Assembly: GCA_040119125.1 (NCBI GenBank)
Contig: JBEDTR010000001.1
Coordinates: 186,001-250,000, forward strand
From: Pacificitalea sp040119125
GTDB taxonomy: Bacteria > Pseudomonadota > Alphaproteobacteria > Rhodobacterales > Rhodobacteraceae
Length of the DNA stretch: 64,000 bases
Direction of reading: 5' to 3'
The notes beneath the pieces were generated by a model that worked only from the letters and a program-made list of their open reading frames with translations, searched no databases and was not told where the DNA came from. Below, in pieces: positions 62,019 through 64,000 of this stretch. Position numbers and translations under genes: made by a program. How positions within the stretch are numbered: the first letter of the stretch is position 1; each line of letters opens with the position of its first letter.

Positions 62019-62899
62019 CAGCGCCCCCGTTCCAGCGCGGCATAGAGCCAGAGAAGTGCCGATTGCGCGGTGTGATCGGTGTGATGGACGGAATAGTGCC
62101 AACCCGTGCGGCGGGTCAGCGTGTCGAGCAGATCCTTGCGCGCGGCCAAACGGTCAAGGTAGCGGCTGCGCAGATCACCGGCCTTCAGGGTTTCGTGCCG
62201 GATGGTGCCGCCGATGCTTTCAAATATCGTGCGGCCATCATAGGGAAACGCCTCTTCCACCGGGTCGAGGATCTGTAACATCGCACCGCGCACGCCACGG
62301 TCGGCGGCTTTGGCCATGGCCGCTTCGACCGGGGCCATATCGCCCATGAAATCCGACAGGAACACGCAGCGGCATCCGGGCGGTAGGCCACGGGTTTCAG
62401 GCGCGCCATATTCCGGCGTTTCGCGGTCCGAGGTCAGCGCCTCTGCAATGCGGATCAGTTGCACGGGGCCAGAGCGCGGCGGCTGCCCGGTATGCGACAG
62501 CCCGACACGTTCGCCGCCATCGACCAACAGCACCGACATGGCCAGCGCCAGCAGCCGCGCGCGATCAGATTTCAGCGCGCGATTCGCATCGCTGGTAAAC
62601 GCCATGGATTGCGCGTCATCGACCCAGAGCATGACGCTCTGCGCTGCCTGCCATTCGCGTTCGCGCACGAAATGCGCGTCAGACCGGGCCGAGCGGCGCC
62701 AATCGATCATCCGCGCCTCATCGCCCACGGTCATGGGGCGGTATTGCCAAAACTCATCGCCCGTGCCCGCGCGGCGGCGGCCATGGGCGCCCAGAACCAC
62801 GGTCGCGGCCAGTTGCTGCGCATCGGCCAGAAGCGGCGGCAGGGATGAGGCCAGCCCCTCGGCGCGGGAGCGCAGATGGGCCGAGCTTTGCTGGATCAC
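62018..62899 (-). CDS. DUF58 family protein
   Basis: A 293-residue soluble protein with the DUF58 landmark GDEFWQYRPMTVGDEARMIDWRRSARSD, and a VWA-like strand MLWVDDAQSM whose MIDAS is DxAxS rather than DxSxS. DUF58 proteins partner MoxR ATPases. The start overlaps the moxR stop by four bases and the end overlaps the DUF4159 gene, so the operon is tightly coupled. Function beyond the MoxR partnership is not known. Confidence 0.9.
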   Translation of the reverse strand: MIQQSSAHLRSRAEGLASSLPPLLADAQQLAATVVLGAHGRRRAGTGDEFWQYRPMTVGDEARMIDWRRSARSDAHFVREREWQAAQSVMLWVDDAQSMAFTSDANRALKSDRARLLALAMSVLLVDGGERVGLSHTGQPPRSGPVQLIRIAEALTSDRETPEYGAPETRGLPPGCRCVFLSDFMGDMAPVEAAMAKAADRGVRGAMLQILDPVEEAFPYDGRTIFESIGGTIRHETLKAGDLRSRYLDRLAARKDLLDTLTRRTGWHYSVHHTDHTAQSALLWLYAALERGR

Positions 62900-63903
62900 G
62901 CCGCTGCCTCCCGCCGGGTGACCTGCGCGGCGGTGTCACGAATAATGGCGGCCAGATCCTCCCCCCGCGCGCGTGCGGCAAAGCTGAGCGCCATGCGGTG
63001 CAGCAGCACGGGCTCGGCCATAGCGACCACATCGTCGGCGGATGGGGCCAGCCGCCCGTCCAGCAGCGCGCGGGCGCGGGTCATCATCATCAGCGCTTGT
63101 GCCGCGCGGGGTCCGGGGCCCCAGCTGACATTCTGGCGCACGGCCTCCGGTGCGTCCGGGTCGCCGGGGCGACAGGCGCGCACCAGATCAAGGATCTGCT
63201 CCACGACCGCGTCCCCAACGGGCATTCGTCGCAGGGTGGTCTGCGCCTCCAGCAGTTCAGCGGCGGTAAAGACCGCGTGGCTTTCTTCCTCCGCGACACC
63301 AGTGGTGGCCAGCAGGATGTCACGCTCGGTCGCGCGGTCAGGGTAATCGACATTGATCTGCACCAAGAACCGGTCAAGCTGCGCTTCGGGCAGGGGGTAG
63401 GTGCCTTCCTGCTCGATCGGGTTCTGGGTGGCGAGCACATGGAATGGCTGGCCCAGCGGGCGATGCGCCCCGGCGATGGTGACTTCGCGTTCCTGCATCG
63501 CCTGTAGCAGCGCGGATTGCGTGCGTGGCGAGGCGCGGTTGATCTCATCGGCCAGCAGCAGCTGACAGAAAATCGGCCCTTCGATGAAGCGGAACGCGCG
63601 CGCCCCGTCATCAGTCGTATCCAGCACTTCCGAGCCGAGGATATCGGCAGGCATCAGATCGGGCGTGAACTGAATACGGTTGCCCGACAGCCCCATCACC
63701 GTGGACAATGCATCCACCAGCCGCGTTTTGCCCAGCCCCGGCAAACCGATCAGCAGGCCATGGCCGCCACAGATCAGGGCCGACAGGGTCAGATCGACGA
63801 CCTGTTCCTGCCCGATGAAGCGTTTGGTGATGGACGCCTTGGCGGCGGCGAGTTTCTCGCCCAGCACTTCGATACGGGTGACGAGTTCTGCGCTATCGGG
63901 CAT
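62896..63903 (-). CDS. moxR: MoxR-family AAA+ ATPase
   Basis: A 335-residue AAA+ chaperone-like ATPase. Walker A GLPGLGKT, Walker B LLLADEINRASPRTQSAL, sensor 1 VLATQNPIEQEGTYPLPEAQ with arginine finger DRFLVQI are all intact, and the C-terminal lid is complete. MoxR proteins mature or remodel metal- and complex-associated proteins; with VWA/DUF58 partners they act in stress and envelope functions. ATG 63903 is used. It leads the operon moxR-DUF58-DUF4159-VWA/GATase protein and is divergent from a gene entering at the right edge. Confidence 0.94.
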   Translation of the reverse strand: MPDSAELVTRIEVLGEKLAAAKASITKRFIGQEQVVDLTLSALICGGHGLLIGLPGLGKTRLVDALSTVMGLSGNRIQFTPDLMPADILGSEVLDTTDDGARAFRFIEGPIFCQLLLADEINRASPRTQSALLQAMQEREVTIAGAHRPLGQPFHVLATQNPIEQEGTYPLPEAQLDRFLVQINVDYPDRATERDILLATTGVAEEESHAVFTAAELLEAQTTLRRMPVGDAVVEQILDLVRACRPGDPDAPEAVRQNVSWGPGPRAAQALMMMTRARALLDGRLAPSADDVVAMAEPVLLHRMALSFAARARGEDLAAIIRDTAAQVTRREAAA

Positions 63904-63989
63904 GACGGGGAGACCTTTCGCGTTATCTGTGACCAAGACTAAAGAAAGTCCCGGCAATTGCAGCATACGCCAAGGAAGAGAAGGGACAA

Positions 63990-64000
63990 ATGATCGTGAC
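63990..64000 (+). CDS. start of a gene cut by the window edge (tentative)
   Basis: ATG 63990 is preceded by AGAGAAGGGA at a good distance and runs divergent from moxR. Only four codons are inside the window, so nothing can be said of the product. Confidence 0.35.

Overview
The window is high-GC, densely coded bacterial DNA that reads as chromosome of an alphaproteobacterium, most probably Rhodobacteraceae (Roseobacter-like). Pointers are a cell-cycle regulator of the DUF1013/TrcR family, COQ9, phosphatidylcholine synthase, MeaB, a fused malic enzyme/phosphotransacetylase, a short NAD kinase and a form II CO-dehydrogenase-like operon. I found no rRNA, tRNA, CRISPR array, prophage or insertion sequence. 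Nearly all genes are housekeeping or catabolic; the accessory content is mild. Assignments are by reading motifs; no database search was possible.

Layout. 1-5.3 kb: a plus-strand beta-oxidation cluster (acyl-CoA dehydrogenase cut by the window edge, small RHH-like protein, GST, thiolase, FadJ-type multifunctional enzyme). 5.3-8.3 kb: sulfotransferase, a membrane protein that looks like an M48 protease without its zinc motif, and a SPOR-domain envelope protein. 8.4-13.1 kb: nucleoside salvage operon cdd-deoA-deoB-add with upp behind it (minus strand). 13.4-20.8 kb: maeB, glyA, nadK, a small secreted protein, a divergent LMW phosphatase/sirtuin pair, and rpmB with a readable promoter and terminator. 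21-23.8 kb: meaB and degP. 23.9-27.5 kb: a membrane acyltransferase with SGNH domain (possible transfer) and TrkH.

27.5-35 kb: a 551-base non-coding stretch, an NtrC-type regulator with a damaged sigma-54 contact loop, prpE and ileS. 35.2-38.1 kb: proC, csaA, a 2-hydroxyacid dehydrogenase and pcs in close succession. 38.1-46.9 kb: a FIST-domain sensor, a soluble hybrid histidine kinase and a LuxR-type response regulator, divergent from a coxG-coxS-coxL-coxM operon. The two units share a 209-base control region holding an inverted repeat, so the sensor system may control the molybdenum hydroxylase. 47.1-54.1 kb: alpha/beta hydrolase, small membrane protein, glycosyltransferase, rpe, trcR, RNase T2, quinone oxidoreductase, COQ9.

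54.2-56.9 kb: rpsU, followed by a strongly folded RNA region that begins on its stop codon; then a small unknown protein, an Lrp regulator, mscL and a GST. 57-63.9 kb: a MoxR/Bat-type operon (moxR, DUF58, DUF4159 protein, VWA plus amidotransferase-like membrane protein). The most interesting leads are the FIST/kinase/LuxR-cox locus, the structured RNA behind rpsU, the degenerate regulator and protease-like proteins, and a fused secretion-signal-like segment inside the DUF4159 protein.
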